Of a DNA stretch of 40,834 bases, positions 33,402-40,834 are shown piece by piece (within the stretch, counting starts at the first letter, position 1; each line of letters opens with the position of its first letter). A program made the position numbers and the translations under genes. The DNA is from CAYTRP01 sp964625145 (GTDB taxonomy: Bacteria; Sumerlaeota; Sumerlaeia; SLMS01; JAHLLQ01). A model generated the notes under the pieces. It was given only the letters and a program-made list of their open reading frames with translations, was not told where the DNA came from and made no database searches. The stretch spans positions 1-40,834 of the forward strand of contig CAZVAQ010000010.1 in the NCBI GenBank assembly GCA_964625145.1, given 5' to 3'.

Positions 33402-34757
33402 ATGCCGAGCGGCGCGGGTGCACGTCCGTACTTTATCCTTAGTCCTTTATCCTTTAGCCTTCCACTCTATCCTTCATCCTTTATCCTTTTAGCCTCTCCT
33501 TCGTCTGACCTTTGGCGTGCGCTCAGTCTGGCGGATTACAACACGCGGGTTGTGCTTGTGGGGACATTGTTGTTGGGGGCGGCTTGCGGGTTGGTGGGGA
33601 CGTTTCTGTTGCTCAGGCGGCGCGCGTTGCTGGGCGATGCCATTGCCCATGCGACTTTGCCGGGTGTGGTGATCGCATTTCTGCTGGCGGTGATGATGGG
33701 TGGAAGTGGTCGCGAATTGCCGGTCCTGTTGCTGGGTGCCGCCGTGTGCGGTGTGCTGGGCACGCTGACCGTTGTTGGCATGCGGCATGCCACGCGGATC
33801 AAGGACGACGCGGCGTTGGCGATCGTCCTTGGGGTCTTCTTCGCCTTCGGCACGGTGCTTCTGGGCATCGCCACGCGCATACCCGGCGCGAATTCCTCCG
33901 GGCTTTCGAACTTCATCTATGGCAAGGCAGCATCGCTGCTGCTTTCGGACGTCCTGTTGATTGGCAGCGTCGCCGTCGCGGTGCTGGTGGTGTGCGTATT
34001 GTTCTTCAAGGAGCTTTCGCTCCTGTGCTTTGACCAAGGATTCGCGCGGGCCGACGGTTGGCCGACGGCATTGCTCGACATCGCCCTGATGATGCTCGCG
34101 GTGGTGGTGTGCGTGATTGGGATGCAGGCGGTAGGCCTGATCCTGGTGGTTGCGCTGCTGGTGATTCCGCCCGCCGCGGCGCGCTTCTGGACGGACAACG
34201 TGCGCGTCATGGCGGGAATCGCCACGATTATCGGAGCGGCCAGCGCCGTCATCGGCTCGCTCTTCAGTGCCATCTGGCCGCAGACGCCCTCCGGACCGCT
34301 GATCGTGTTGGTTGCGGCGGCGTTGTTCGCCTTGAGTCTTGTTTTCGGGCGGCGACGCGGCATCGCCTGGCAATGGATCGCCCACGCGCGCCTGTCGCGT
34401 CGCGTCGCGCGGCAGCACCTTCTGCGTGCATTGTACGAAGCCGCAGAGAGCGATGCACCCGCCACGACGGACGCATTGCTGCTGGCGCGCAGTTGGAAAA
34501 AAATTGTCCTGCAGCGCGAGTTGAACAAATCCGTTGCCGAGGGCTTGATCGCGCTGACCTCCGACAATACCTGGAAGCTGACGCATCGCGGTCATGCAGA
34601 GGCCGCGAGGGTCGTGCGCAATCACCGGCTGTGGGAGCTGTACCGGATGCCGCACGGGACCTGGCGGCATCGCCCAGTCCATCTTCAACCACCGCACGTG
34701 CAATTCGAAGGAGGGTGTCGCGAAGGACCCCATCCCCCACATATTCATAGGGGATGA
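33402..34757 (+). CDS. Metal ABC transporter permease 1 with DtxR-like tail truncated by insertion
   Basis: Eight or so membrane helices (TRVVLVGTLLLGAACGLVGT; RALLGDAIAHATLPGVVIAF; GLILVVALLVIPPAAARFW) make a ZnuB/TroC-type permease. After them comes a DtxR-like winged helix (LIALTSDNTWKLTHRGHAEA, then RVVRNHRLWELYRM). The frame then runs into a non-homologous tail and stops at 34757 because of the 108-bp insertion at 34651-34764. Without it the protein would continue HADVAPGRVDRDADMVEHV and end at 34922. The N-terminus is uncertain: the only in-frame ATG after the gap is 33402, and it translates through the heptamer array. Confidence 0.8.
   Translation: MPSGAGARPYFILSPLSFSLPLYPSSFILLASPSSDLWRALSLADYNTRVVLVGTLLLGAACGLVGTFLLLRRRALLGDAIAHATLPGVVIAFLLAVMMGGSGRELPVLLLGAAVCGVLGTLTVVGMRHATRIKDDAALAIVLGVFFAFGTVLLGIATRIPGANSSGLSNFIYGKAASLLLSDVLLIGSVAVAVLVVCVLFFKELSLLCFDQGFARADGWPTALLDIALMMLAVVVCVIGMQAVGLILVVALLVIPPAAARFWTDNVRVMAGIATIIGAASAVIGSLFSAIWPQTPSGPLIVLVAAALFALSLVFGRRRGIAWQWIAHARLSRRVARQHLLRALYEAAESDAPATTDALLLARSWKKIVLQRELNKSVAEGLIALTSDNTWKLTHRGHAEAARVVRNHRLWELYRMPHGTWRHRPVHLQPPHVQFEGGCREGPHPPHIHRG
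33432..33495 (+). repeat. Degenerate TTTATCC heptamer tandem array
   Basis: TTTATCC, TTAGTCC, TTTATCC, TTTAGCC run in 7-nt register, then after a short break TTCATCC, TTTATCC and TTTTAGCC. The array lies in the apparent N-terminal coding part of permease 1. Confidence 0.65.
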
Positions 34758-34764
34758 TCGCACG
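34651..34764 (+). mobile_element. 108-bp insertion with 6-bp direct repeat, inside permease 1
   Basis: CGCACG occurs at 34651-34656 and 34759-34764. Deleting 108 bp from one copy to the other gives RMPHADVAPGRV in frame, which aligns without gaps to permease 2 (LVQRAGLPTQRV) and restores the ATGA overlap at 34919-34922. The insert carries a CATCCCC/GGGGATG hairpin near its right end. No transposase; it looks like a small non-autonomous element. Confidence 0.75.
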
Positions 34765-34918
34765 CGGATGTGGCGCCGGGGCGCGTGGATCGCGACGCGG
34801 ACATGGTGGAGCACGTCCTGGACGCGGCCATGATCGAGCGACTCGAACTGCTTGGACTGGCAGAAGGAACCACGCTGCCTCCGAGTCCGCACGTGTCCAG
34901 CGGCGAGGTGCGCGTGCC

Positions 34919-36241
34919 ATGATCGCCGACTGGGCTTACCTTGATACTTCCATTGCCATTACCGGCGCGCTTATCGCCATGGCGTGCGCGATTCCCGGAT
35001 GTTTTCTCGTGCTGCGGCGGTTGTCACTCATGGGCGACGCGCTCAGTCATGCCGTCCTGCCGGGCATTGCGGTTGCCTATCTTGTTTCCGGCTCGCGGGA
35101 TCCCATTCCGTTGTTCCTCGGCGCGGCGATAGTTGGCGTGGCGACGGCGCTGCTGGTGCAGTTGTTGAATCGCGCGGGCCGATTGGACGAGGGCGCCTCG
35201 ATGGGCGTTGTCTTTACAGCGCTTTTTGCTGCCGGCCTGGTGTTGATACGGCTCGCGGCGGACCGCGTGGATCTGGATCCGGAATGCGTGTTGTACGGTT
35301 CGCTGGAGCTGACGCCGCTGGATCAACTGAAGGTCCTCGGCATGCATGTCCCCCGCGCCGGCCTGGTCGCGGGGATCATCCTGCTGGTCAATGCGTTGTT
35401 CGTGGTGCTCTTCTTCAAGGAGCTTCGCCTGGTCTCCTTCGATCCGGCCATGGCCGATTCGCTCGGCATTCCATCGACGTTCTTCCACTACCTGTTGATG
35501 ACCCTGACGGCGGCTACGTGCGTGGCGGCGTTTGAGTCCGTCGGCAGCATCCTTGTCATCGTCATGTTGATCGTTCCGGCCGTGACGGCGCACCTGCTGT
35601 GCGACCGGTTGTGGTTGCTGATCGTCGTGGCGCTCTTCGCGGCGGCGGCCTCTGCGGTGTTGGGCCAGGCGGCGGCCATCCTCGTGCCGCAATGGTTCAA
35701 CCTGCCGTCCACGACCTCTGCCGGCATGATGGCGACGATGTCCGGGTTGCTGTTCATGGCGGCATTGCTCGCGGCTCCGCGCCATGGGCTCGTGGCGCGC
35801 TTCGCGGTTCGCCTGCACCTGGCATTTCGCATCCTGCGCGAGGACATCCTCGGCGCACTGTATCGCGCCGAGGAATACGAGACCCACGGCTCCGAGCGCG
35901 GATTGGATGCAACGCAACTCCAGCACACGTTGTTCCTTCCCGGCCGGCGCTTGAGGGCCGCGCTCATGGCCCTGTGCCTGCGCGGGTGGGTGCGGCGCAC
36001 GGGCCGGCTGTATGCATTGACCGACGCCGGTCGCGACCGCGCGCGGGAGCTGATCCGTTCGCACCGCCTGTGGGAAGAGTACCTCGTGCAGCGCGCGGGC
36101 CTGCCGACCCAACGCGTCCACGCCCCGGCCGAAGTGTTCGAGCACGTGACCGACCAGGCGATGCTGGATCGACTAGCCCAAGTCACCGGCGACCCAACCG
36201 TCGACCCCCACGCAAGAGAGATCCCCAGAGGCCAGAATTAG
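34919..36241 (+). CDS. Metal ABC transporter permease 2 with C-terminal DtxR-like domain, 440 aa
   Basis: A ZnuB/TroD-type permease core (SLMGDALSHAVLPGIAVAYL; VGSILVIVMLIVPAVTAHL) is followed by about 150 residues resembling a DtxR-family regulator: a winged helix (LRAALMALCLRGWVRRTGRL, YALTDAGRDRAREL) and the dimerisation segment IRSHRLWEEYLVQRAGL, then VHAPAEVFEHV. The fusion suggests cytosolic metal sensing that regulates the transporter directly. Its start overlaps the old end of permease 1 by ATGA. Confidence 0.92.
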   Translation: MIADWAYLDTSIAITGALIAMACAIPGCFLVLRRLSLMGDALSHAVLPGIAVAYLVSGSRDPIPLFLGAAIVGVATALLVQLLNRAGRLDEGASMGVVFTALFAAGLVLIRLAADRVDLDPECVLYGSLELTPLDQLKVLGMHVPRAGLVAGIILLVNALFVVLFFKELRLVSFDPAMADSLGIPSTFFHYLLMTLTAATCVAAFESVGSILVIVMLIVPAVTAHLLCDRLWLLIVVALFAAAASAVLGQAAAILVPQWFNLPSTTSAGMMATMSGLLFMAALLAAPRHGLVARFAVRLHLAFRILREDILGALYRAEEYETHGSERGLDATQLQHTLFLPGRRLRAALMALCLRGWVRRTGRLYALTDAGRDRARELIRSHRLWEEYLVQRAGLPTQRVHAPAEVFEHVTDQAMLDRLAQVTGDPTVDPHAREIPRGQN

Positions 36242-36255
36242 GAACTCAGAACTAA
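36235..36255 (+). repeat. Three heptamers (GAATTAG/GAACTCA/GAACTAA)
   Basis: Three 7-nt units begin in the last codons of permease 2 and run past its stop. They are a variant of the heptamer repeats seen elsewhere in the window. Confidence 0.45.
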
Positions 36256-36335
36256 AAAGGGGCTACCCCCTGTGGCTCTGATTCTTTTCCCCCCCTGCTT
36301 TCCCTGACATCCCTGCTGTTTCTTTCTCCTCTCCA

Positions 36336-36366
36336 CAGACCAAAATCAGATCAAAATCAGAGCCGC
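36336..36366 (+). repeat. 31-bp repeat copy 2 (AAATCAGA units), with inverted half at 36274
   Basis: AAAATCAGATC and AAAATCAGAGC lie in tandem with 11-bp period; the whole 31 bp matches 6242-6272 at 27 of 31 positions. GGCTCTGATT at 36274-36283 is the exact reverse complement of AATCAGAGCC at 36355-36364. The site precedes the degenerate phosphoesterase gene. Confidence 0.5.
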
Positions 36367-36447
36367 ATCGGCAGACAAACCACCCGGCAATCCGCCATGT
36401 TTCGCCGCATTCGATCCGTTCGGATCACTTTGCGGAGGCATGGTGCC

Positions 36448-37512
36448 ATGGTGCTTTTCTTGTCGGAAATGAGGATGGGTGTCGGCGATGAACTGGAGGA
36501 TTTCCTGCTTTGGGGTGAAGCCCCGGCCGGTCCGCCGGATCGCGCGGCGGCCATGCGGGAATTGCACGAGCGCTTCACGCTCTTCATGAGCCTGCGCCTG
36601 CTCGACGCGCAACGCGCCGGGTTGCGGCCGCGGTTGGTGCTGCTCGGGAACACGTTCAACCTGTGGCAGGTGCAACGCCCCGGCGAGCCGCCCGCGCGGG
36701 CGTTGGCGCGGATTCTGGACGTGCACCAACCGGTCGTCGCAGCGTTGCGCCATTGGTGCGACGCAGGGGGTGAGTTGGACGTCGTGCCCGGCAGCCATGA
36801 CCAGCCGTTGGTGGACGCGCGCGCGTGGGCCCTGCTTCGGGAGAGGCTTCCGGCGATCAATGCAACATCCGGGCGCGTGCCGGCACATGCGTTGGCGGAT
36901 GCGGCGATGGGGTTGTACGCGGAACACGGGCACCAGCACGATCCCGCCTGCGGTGCGCGGCATTTGCATCGCCCACAAGCGGGCGGCAGCCTCCGCCACG
37001 TGACGCGTTCGCTGTTGTCATCGTTGGAGCCGCTCGAACCGTGGATCGACAAGGCCCTCATCACGTCGGGGCTGTTGCTGACGATCCATAACCTGGTGAT
37101 GTCCGAGGTGCGCGACGGAGCCGACGCGTCGCTGCTGCGCGGCATGGCGGCATTGGCCGTGCTGCGGCGGATCCTGGCGGCCACTCGCCATCGAAGCGAT
37201 AATCCCGCACGCGCGCGACTGGTCGCCGCCGCACGCGCGATGGCGCTTGGCGGGTCGGAGCGTGCGTTGGTGCCGCTGCCGCCGGCATTGCGATTCGTGG
37301 TGCTGGGTCATCCCGCTTCACCGGCGCGAGTGGATGTTGGAAACGGTGTCGAGTTGTTGGCCCCCGCGCCGTGGCGCGCGATGGCGATGCTGTGCGACGG
37401 TCGCCCGGTCATGCAGCAGCAACTCGGGTATGCAATGCTCGTCCCCGATGGAGCGGGCGGATGGGAGGCGTCCGTGCGTCAGTTCGCGGCGGAGCTGGCG
37501 ATGTCGTCGTGA
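36448..37512 (+). CDS. Degenerate LpxH/YbbF-like metallophosphoesterase homologue, 354 aa
   Basis: The order of motifs follows the LpxH-like phosphoesterases, but ligands are changed. FLSEMRMG stands where FLSDLHLG is expected, LLGNTFNLW where LLGDFFDLW is expected, and VVPGSHD where GNHD is expected; the last motif reads LGHPASP instead of GHTH. EHGHQHDP is retained. The fold is thus likely kept but two-metal catalysis is not. ATG 36448 has GGAGG 9 nt upstream; a longer start at 36397 lacks one. Its 3' end overlaps the DnaE-like gene by 34 bp, convergently. Confidence 0.78.
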   Translation: MVLFLSEMRMGVGDELEDFLLWGEAPAGPPDRAAAMRELHERFTLFMSLRLLDAQRAGLRPRLVLLGNTFNLWQVQRPGEPPARALARILDVHQPVVAALRHWCDAGGELDVVPGSHDQPLVDARAWALLRERLPAINATSGRVPAHALADAAMGLYAEHGHQHDPACGARHLHRPQAGGSLRHVTRSLLSSLEPLEPWIDKALITSGLLLTIHNLVMSEVRDGADASLLRGMAALAVLRRILAATRHRSDNPARARLVAAARAMALGGSERALVPLPPALRFVVLGHPASPARVDVGNGVELLAPAPWRAMAMLCDGRPVMQQQLGYAMLVPDGAGGWEASVRQFAAELAMSS

Positions 37513-40500
37513 TGCTCTTCGGATTGGGCCATGCGTGTGCCGCTGACAAACGCGCACCAATTGTTCGTTCCCAAGATGTGCGACAGGCCAATTTCCAGGT
37601 CGGGGCACAGCGTCACGCGCCGCGTCGACAGCTTTGCCAGCACGCGCTCCGCCCGCACGGGCATTCCCATCAGGCGGATGATGGAGGGGCCGGGGTATTG
37701 CTTCACCAACGCCAGCAACTCCTTCCCCTGCGCATGGGACAGGCGGCCCGCGTGGATCTCGATGGCCTCGGTGGCTTCCGCGCGGCGGGCCGCGCGCTCC
37801 ACCGTGTCCAATCGCTCCGCGCGCATGGACCATCGCGCGCCGTCGCGTTCCAGCAAACCGGCGACGACTATCATCTCGCCGTTGGCGCGCAAACTCTCGG
37901 CGGCATCCGCCTGCGCACCGCGCAACAACACCGCCACGCCACCCATGTCGGCCAGGGCCGCGCGCGGTTCATAACCCGGCAAGCTCTCCAGCGCGCAAAT
38001 CGGCGACACCAACGTGACGATGCAGCCCGCATGGCGTGAGGTCACGGCCTGCGGAGCGATGGCGCGTGCGGCCTTGCGGAAGGGCGCCTCCAAGGAGTCC
38101 GCATCAAAGGAGAGCAGCAACCCGGTGACTTCGCGCTCGCGCGTGGCGGATTCTGCTATCTGCTCATCGGTTTCCGGTTCGGATGGCGGCGGTGTCTCGA
38201 CGCCGTTGTCCAGCCACCACTGCGTGTCCAGGCCGAAGAACTGCAGCGGGTCCTCGCCGGCGGCGGCGCCACCGCGCTTGCCCAGGATCTCCGCGATGCG
38301 CGCGATTTCCCCGCGCATGTGATGACGTGGCTGGCCCATGGAATCCAGAGCACCCGCATCGATCAGTGCCTCGATGTGCTGCAGCTTTGTCACGCGCGTG
38401 TCGGTGCGGCGCAGGATGTCCGCGATGCCTTGGAACGGCCCCTCCGTGCGCACGCGCAGCAATTCCTCCACGGAAGCCGGCGGCATTCCGCGCACGACGA
38501 CCAGTCCCGGGCGCAGGTAGCCGCGCTCGGGCATCCAGGCCCACGACGAGCAATTGATGTCCAGCGGCATGAAGTCGATCCCGCGGTGTTGCGCTTCGAA
38601 CAACAGCGCGGCGACCTCGCCCACGTCCCCCGCGGCGCGGGTCAGTGCGGCGGCCATGAACGCCACCGGATAGTGCGCCTTTACATAGGCGGCGGCACAG
38701 GCCAGCACGACGCTCGGCGCGTCGGGCTGCGTGGGGGGGAGGCGCTCCTCCTGGATCTTGAGCGTATGGTACACATCGGCCAGCGAGTTGAGCTTTGTCC
38801 CGCGCAGGCGAATGCGCACTCCCGGCGAGGCCAGCAGCATCAGGCCCTGCGTGGCGCCTTCGCGCAGCAACGTCAGCGTCTTGTCGTCGCTTCCCGCGGC
38901 GCGGATGGGATCCGGCGTGGGGAGTCCCTCGTTGCGCGCCCACTCCAACGTCTCGTCGATCAGGTTCAGCGCCGGCTCCGTCGTGAAGACCACGCGGCCC
39001 AACCCGGCGGCTTCGCACGCTTCGGTGTCCCACTGCGCCATGGCGGGCAGGTCCGCCGGGTTGCCGCACGGCAACGTGTCGGCCAGCGAATCGACCGAGA
39101 ACGCAAAGCTGTTCGGCACGGGCTTCATCTCGCGCACGCGCCCTTCGATGTGGCTGGCGAGCCACGCAAGCACGGCGGGTTCGGTGAGCGGCGTCTCCAG
39201 GTCGATCTGCATTCCCTTTGGATCGATGGCGGCGCGGTCGGTGCCCACGCGCCACGGGGCTTCCTTTGTCATGCGCGGCGCGTCGGCGGGATTCAGGCCC
39301 AGTCGCTCCAGCAGCAGCTCCAACGCCGCGGTCGCATTCCACCGGTGCCAACGGCCCAATCGCGCCACGTGCCCGCGGAACATGTCGGAGAGCACGCGCA
39401 CCGCATCGGCGAGTCGACGCTGCGGAACGGCGACTTCCAGCACGGGGACCATCGCGGCGCGTGCGTCATGGATGACGAACGGTTGGTCCATCGCCAACGG
39501 ATCGGCGGGGGTCAGGTCCAGCAGGTGCGCCATGAGCGAATTGTTCAACACGCCCAGGTCGGGGCCGCGCAGGATCTCGTCGGCGGCCAGCGCGCGATCC
39601 AGGTCCATGCGGCACAGCAGCGCATCGGCCAGGCCGGCCTCCACGATGTCGCGGAACTCGCGGTTGAGCCTCTCGCGCCACGGCGCGGTTTCCTTCGCGC
39701 CATAGCGCGCCGTCGCGCGGGTGAAGACTTCGTTCCACAGGCACGAGTCCGCGTCCACGCCACGGTCAAAGGACATGACCGGGAAGCGGCGCTTCAGCAC
39801 GGGGAACTCGAACTTGCACAGCGCGGCCACGCGCGAGGCATTCTCCACGGCGGGGGAGAGATCGCGGTACAGGTCGCTGGCCTGCGCCGTGGACAGCACA
39901 TGGTTTGTCTCGCGGGCCGAGCGCAGCAAATCGCCAAACGTGGCGGCCTGCACCGGCGGATCGGGAAAGACCCGCGGCTTCAGGAGCTGCCACGCGGCAT
40001 CCTGCGCGGACAGGGCGTAATGCACCTCCGGCACGGCGACGGGCGCCAGCAGGTGCTCCTCCGCCACATTCCACAACGCGCGGACGGCCTTCAGCCCCTC
40101 CGTGGTGGTCGGCGCCGGGAGCGCGACAAAGAGTCGATCCGTCCCCACCGCATCGACAATCGTGCGAACATGTTCATCGAGCCGCGGCAGATCGATCCGC
40201 GCGGACAGGCGCGTGGCCTCGCCATGAATGCCGCCGACGAGATAGAGCAATCCGGCGGGTTCGGCCAGGATCTCCTCCCAGCGCAACCACGGCGGGATGC
40301 CATCACTGACGCGGGTCTGGCCCAGGTTGACGAGCCGCACGAGGCGGCGCCAGCCATGGGCGTCCGCGGCCAACAGGCGCATGCGGTACAGCTCCGCGCC
40401 CAACATGCGCTCGCCCATGGGGAGGACATTGGCCTCCAGGCCGAAGAGGGCGCGAATGCCGCGCCGCCGGGCCAGGGCCGCAAAGGCCGGCGCGCCGGCC

Positions 40501-40712
40501 AACGTCATCCGGTCACACAAGGTCGCGGCGGGCTGCCCGTCCTCCACCGCGACGCTGCACAGGCGCTCCAGCCGCGCCAGGCTGTCGCCGGCGCTGTACT
40601 CGCTGCGCAGCCCGAGGTGGACGAATTTGGACGATGTTGGCTCTGCAGACATGGGCAGGGGCGTGGGCGCGGTAGGCTCTCCCGGTTGAAGGGCCCCCGG
40701 GGTGGGTACCAT
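37479..40712 (-). CDS. DnaE-like (Pol III alpha family) protein lacking catalytic residues, 1077 aa
   Basis: Domain order follows DnaE: PHP (FVHLGLRSEYSAGDSLARLE; CDRMTLAGAPAFAALARRRGI), palm (SLMAHLLDLTPADPL), thumb/fingers remnants, YVKAHYPVAFMAAALT, HhH region (GIADILRRTDTRVTKLQHIEALIDAGALDSMG) and an OB fold with a C-terminal DnaE-type tail. The PDIDxDF site reads VPVLEVAV (about residue 420) and KFDFLGL reads GRVVFTTE (about 570), so all three catalytic Asp are missing. PHP ligands are missing too (HLGLRS, not HLHxHS). Most of the fingers is shortened. An alternative start is ATG 40652 (1057 aa). Function is unknown; a structural or regulatory polymerase relative is likely. Confidence 0.85.
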   Translation of the reverse strand: MVPTPGALQPGEPTAPTPLPMSAEPTSSKFVHLGLRSEYSAGDSLARLERLCSVAVEDGQPAATLCDRMTLAGAPAFAALARRRGIRALFGLEANVLPMGERMLGAELYRMRLLAADAHGWRRLVRLVNLGQTRVSDGIPPWLRWEEILAEPAGLLYLVGGIHGEATRLSARIDLPRLDEHVRTIVDAVGTDRLFVALPAPTTTEGLKAVRALWNVAEEHLLAPVAVPEVHYALSAQDAAWQLLKPRVFPDPPVQAATFGDLLRSARETNHVLSTAQASDLYRDLSPAVENASRVAALCKFEFPVLKRRFPVMSFDRGVDADSCLWNEVFTRATARYGAKETAPWRERLNREFRDIVEAGLADALLCRMDLDRALAADEILRGPDLGVLNNSLMAHLLDLTPADPLAMDQPFVIHDARAAMVPVLEVAVPQRRLADAVRVLSDMFRGHVARLGRWHRWNATAALELLLERLGLNPADAPRMTKEAPWRVGTDRAAIDPKGMQIDLETPLTEPAVLAWLASHIEGRVREMKPVPNSFAFSVDSLADTLPCGNPADLPAMAQWDTEACEAAGLGRVVFTTEPALNLIDETLEWARNEGLPTPDPIRAAGSDDKTLTLLREGATQGLMLLASPGVRIRLRGTKLNSLADVYHTLKIQEERLPPTQPDAPSVVLACAAAYVKAHYPVAFMAAALTRAAGDVGEVAALLFEAQHRGIDFMPLDINCSSWAWMPERGYLRPGLVVVRGMPPASVEELLRVRTEGPFQGIADILRRTDTRVTKLQHIEALIDAGALDSMGQPRHHMRGEIARIAEILGKRGGAAAGEDPLQFFGLDTQWWLDNGVETPPPSEPETDEQIAESATREREVTGLLLSFDADSLEAPFRKAARAIAPQAVTSRHAGCIVTLVSPICALESLPGYEPRAALADMGGVAVLLRGAQADAAESLRANGEMIVVAGLLERDGARWSMRAERLDTVERAARRAEATEAIEIHAGRLSHAQGKELLALVKQYPGPSIIRLMGMPVRAERVLAKLSTRRVTLCPDLEIGLSHILGTNNWCAFVSGTRMAQSEEHHDDIASSAAN

Positions 40713-40736
40713 GTCAAGAAAGGTGAGGACGGTTGA

Positions 40737-40785
40737 GTTCCTCGTTCCTGGTTCCTCGTTCCTGGTTCCTCGTTCCTCGTTAGGA
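40737..40785 (+). repeat. TTCCTCG/TTCCTGG heptamer tandem array
   Basis: TTCCTCG, TTCCTGG, TTCCTCG, TTCCTGG, TTCCTCG, TTCCTCG and TTAGGAG run in strict 7-nt register upstream of the DnaE-like gene. It is the cleanest of the four heptamer arrays. Confidence 0.8.
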
Positions 40786-40805
40786 GAACGGCCTCCCTAT
40801 GGAGC

Positions 40806-40823
40806 GCCGAGCTCCTGCTCGGC
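40806..40823. repeat. Perfect 7-bp hairpin at the window edge
   Basis: GCCGAGC (40806-40812) pairs with GCTCGGC (40817-40823) around TCCT. The GAGC/GCTC core recalls the inner hairpin of the 1109-1308 element and could be part of a larger palindromic repeat cut by the window end. Confidence 0.45.
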
Positions 40824-40834
40824 AAGCCCGCCAA

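Noticed and set aside
38319..40736. An 805-aa plus-strand open frame
   Set aside because: It is the antisense of the DnaE-like gene and is rich in Arg/Gln/His with no domains.

Overview
The window is about 65% G+C, densely coded on both strands, and encodes a diderm (Gram-negative-type) bacterium. It has lipoproteins with lipoboxes, a TolC-like outer-membrane channel, a Wzz-like polysaccharide co-polymerase and Sec signal peptides. There is no rRNA or tRNA and no diagnostic phylum marker. The mix (DUF3276 PUR-alpha protein, metal ABC permeases with DtxR-like tails, an orphan multi-membrane histidine kinase, heptamer repeats between genes) suggests an uncultured lineage near the PVC/FCB groups or Sumerlaeota/Hydrogenedentota; this is a low-confidence inference. 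Three runs of exactly 100 N (5777-5876, 29384-29483, 33286-33385) mark scaffold gaps of unknown true size, so this is probably a draft or metagenome-derived scaffold.

Layout. 83-1018 (-) is a metallophosphoesterase, followed by a 512-bp intergenic stretch holding a 200-bp palindromic element. 1531-6579 (+) runs YicC-like endoribonuclease, HAD phosphatase, membrane glycosyltransferase with TPR tail, Wzz-like protein and a small HTH protein. 6612-9795 (-) holds a degenerate secreted hydrolase-like protein and a histidine kinase. 10022-11944 (+) is a P1B-4-type metal ATPase. 12046-13779 (+) is a lower-G+C two-gene accessory module (DUF488 protein plus unrecognised partner) with a G9 tract between the two domains of the first gene. 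13911-22089 (-) holds TolC-like, FlgT-like, xylulokinase, two lipoproteins, an Rrf2 regulator and CCA nucleotidyltransferase. 22298-25534 (+) is an ECF sigma/anti-sigma pair and an unrecognised gene. 25810-29326 (+) holds a DUF3276 protein with a strong terminator, a DUF62 SAM hydrolase, RibF and a glycosyltransferase. 29336-30555 (-) is an interrupted GNAT acetyltransferase and a toxin-antitoxin cassette with two DUF433 antitoxins and one DUF5615 toxin. 30655-31530 (+) is an N-carbamoylputrescine amidase-like enzyme. 31740-36241 (+) is a Zn/Mn ABC transporter whose two permeases both carry DtxR-like C-terminal domains. 36448-37512 (+) and 37479-40712 (-) are a convergent, overlapping pair: a metallophosphoesterase relative and a DnaE (Pol III alpha) relative, both lacking the catalytic metal-binding residues of their families.

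Most noteworthy: (i) the DnaE-like protein with all three polymerase aspartates and the PHP ligands replaced, beside a phosphoesterase that has also lost its metal ligands; (ii) a 108-bp insertion, flanked by a 6-bp direct repeat, that cuts the DtxR-like tail of the first metal permease, where removing it on paper restores the reading frame, the alignment to the second permease and an ATGA overlap with the next gene; (iii) degenerate heptamer tandem repeats at four places; (iv) the DUF488 module with a possible slippage tract; (v) a 31-bp sequence present twice, 30 kb apart, upstream of unrelated genes.

Metal handling recurs: P1B-4 ATPase, Zn/Mn ABC importer with built-in DtxR-like domains, and an Rrf2 regulator with three cysteines. 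Envelope and polysaccharide functions also recur: two glycosyltransferases, Wzz-like protein, TolC-like channel and several lipoproteins.
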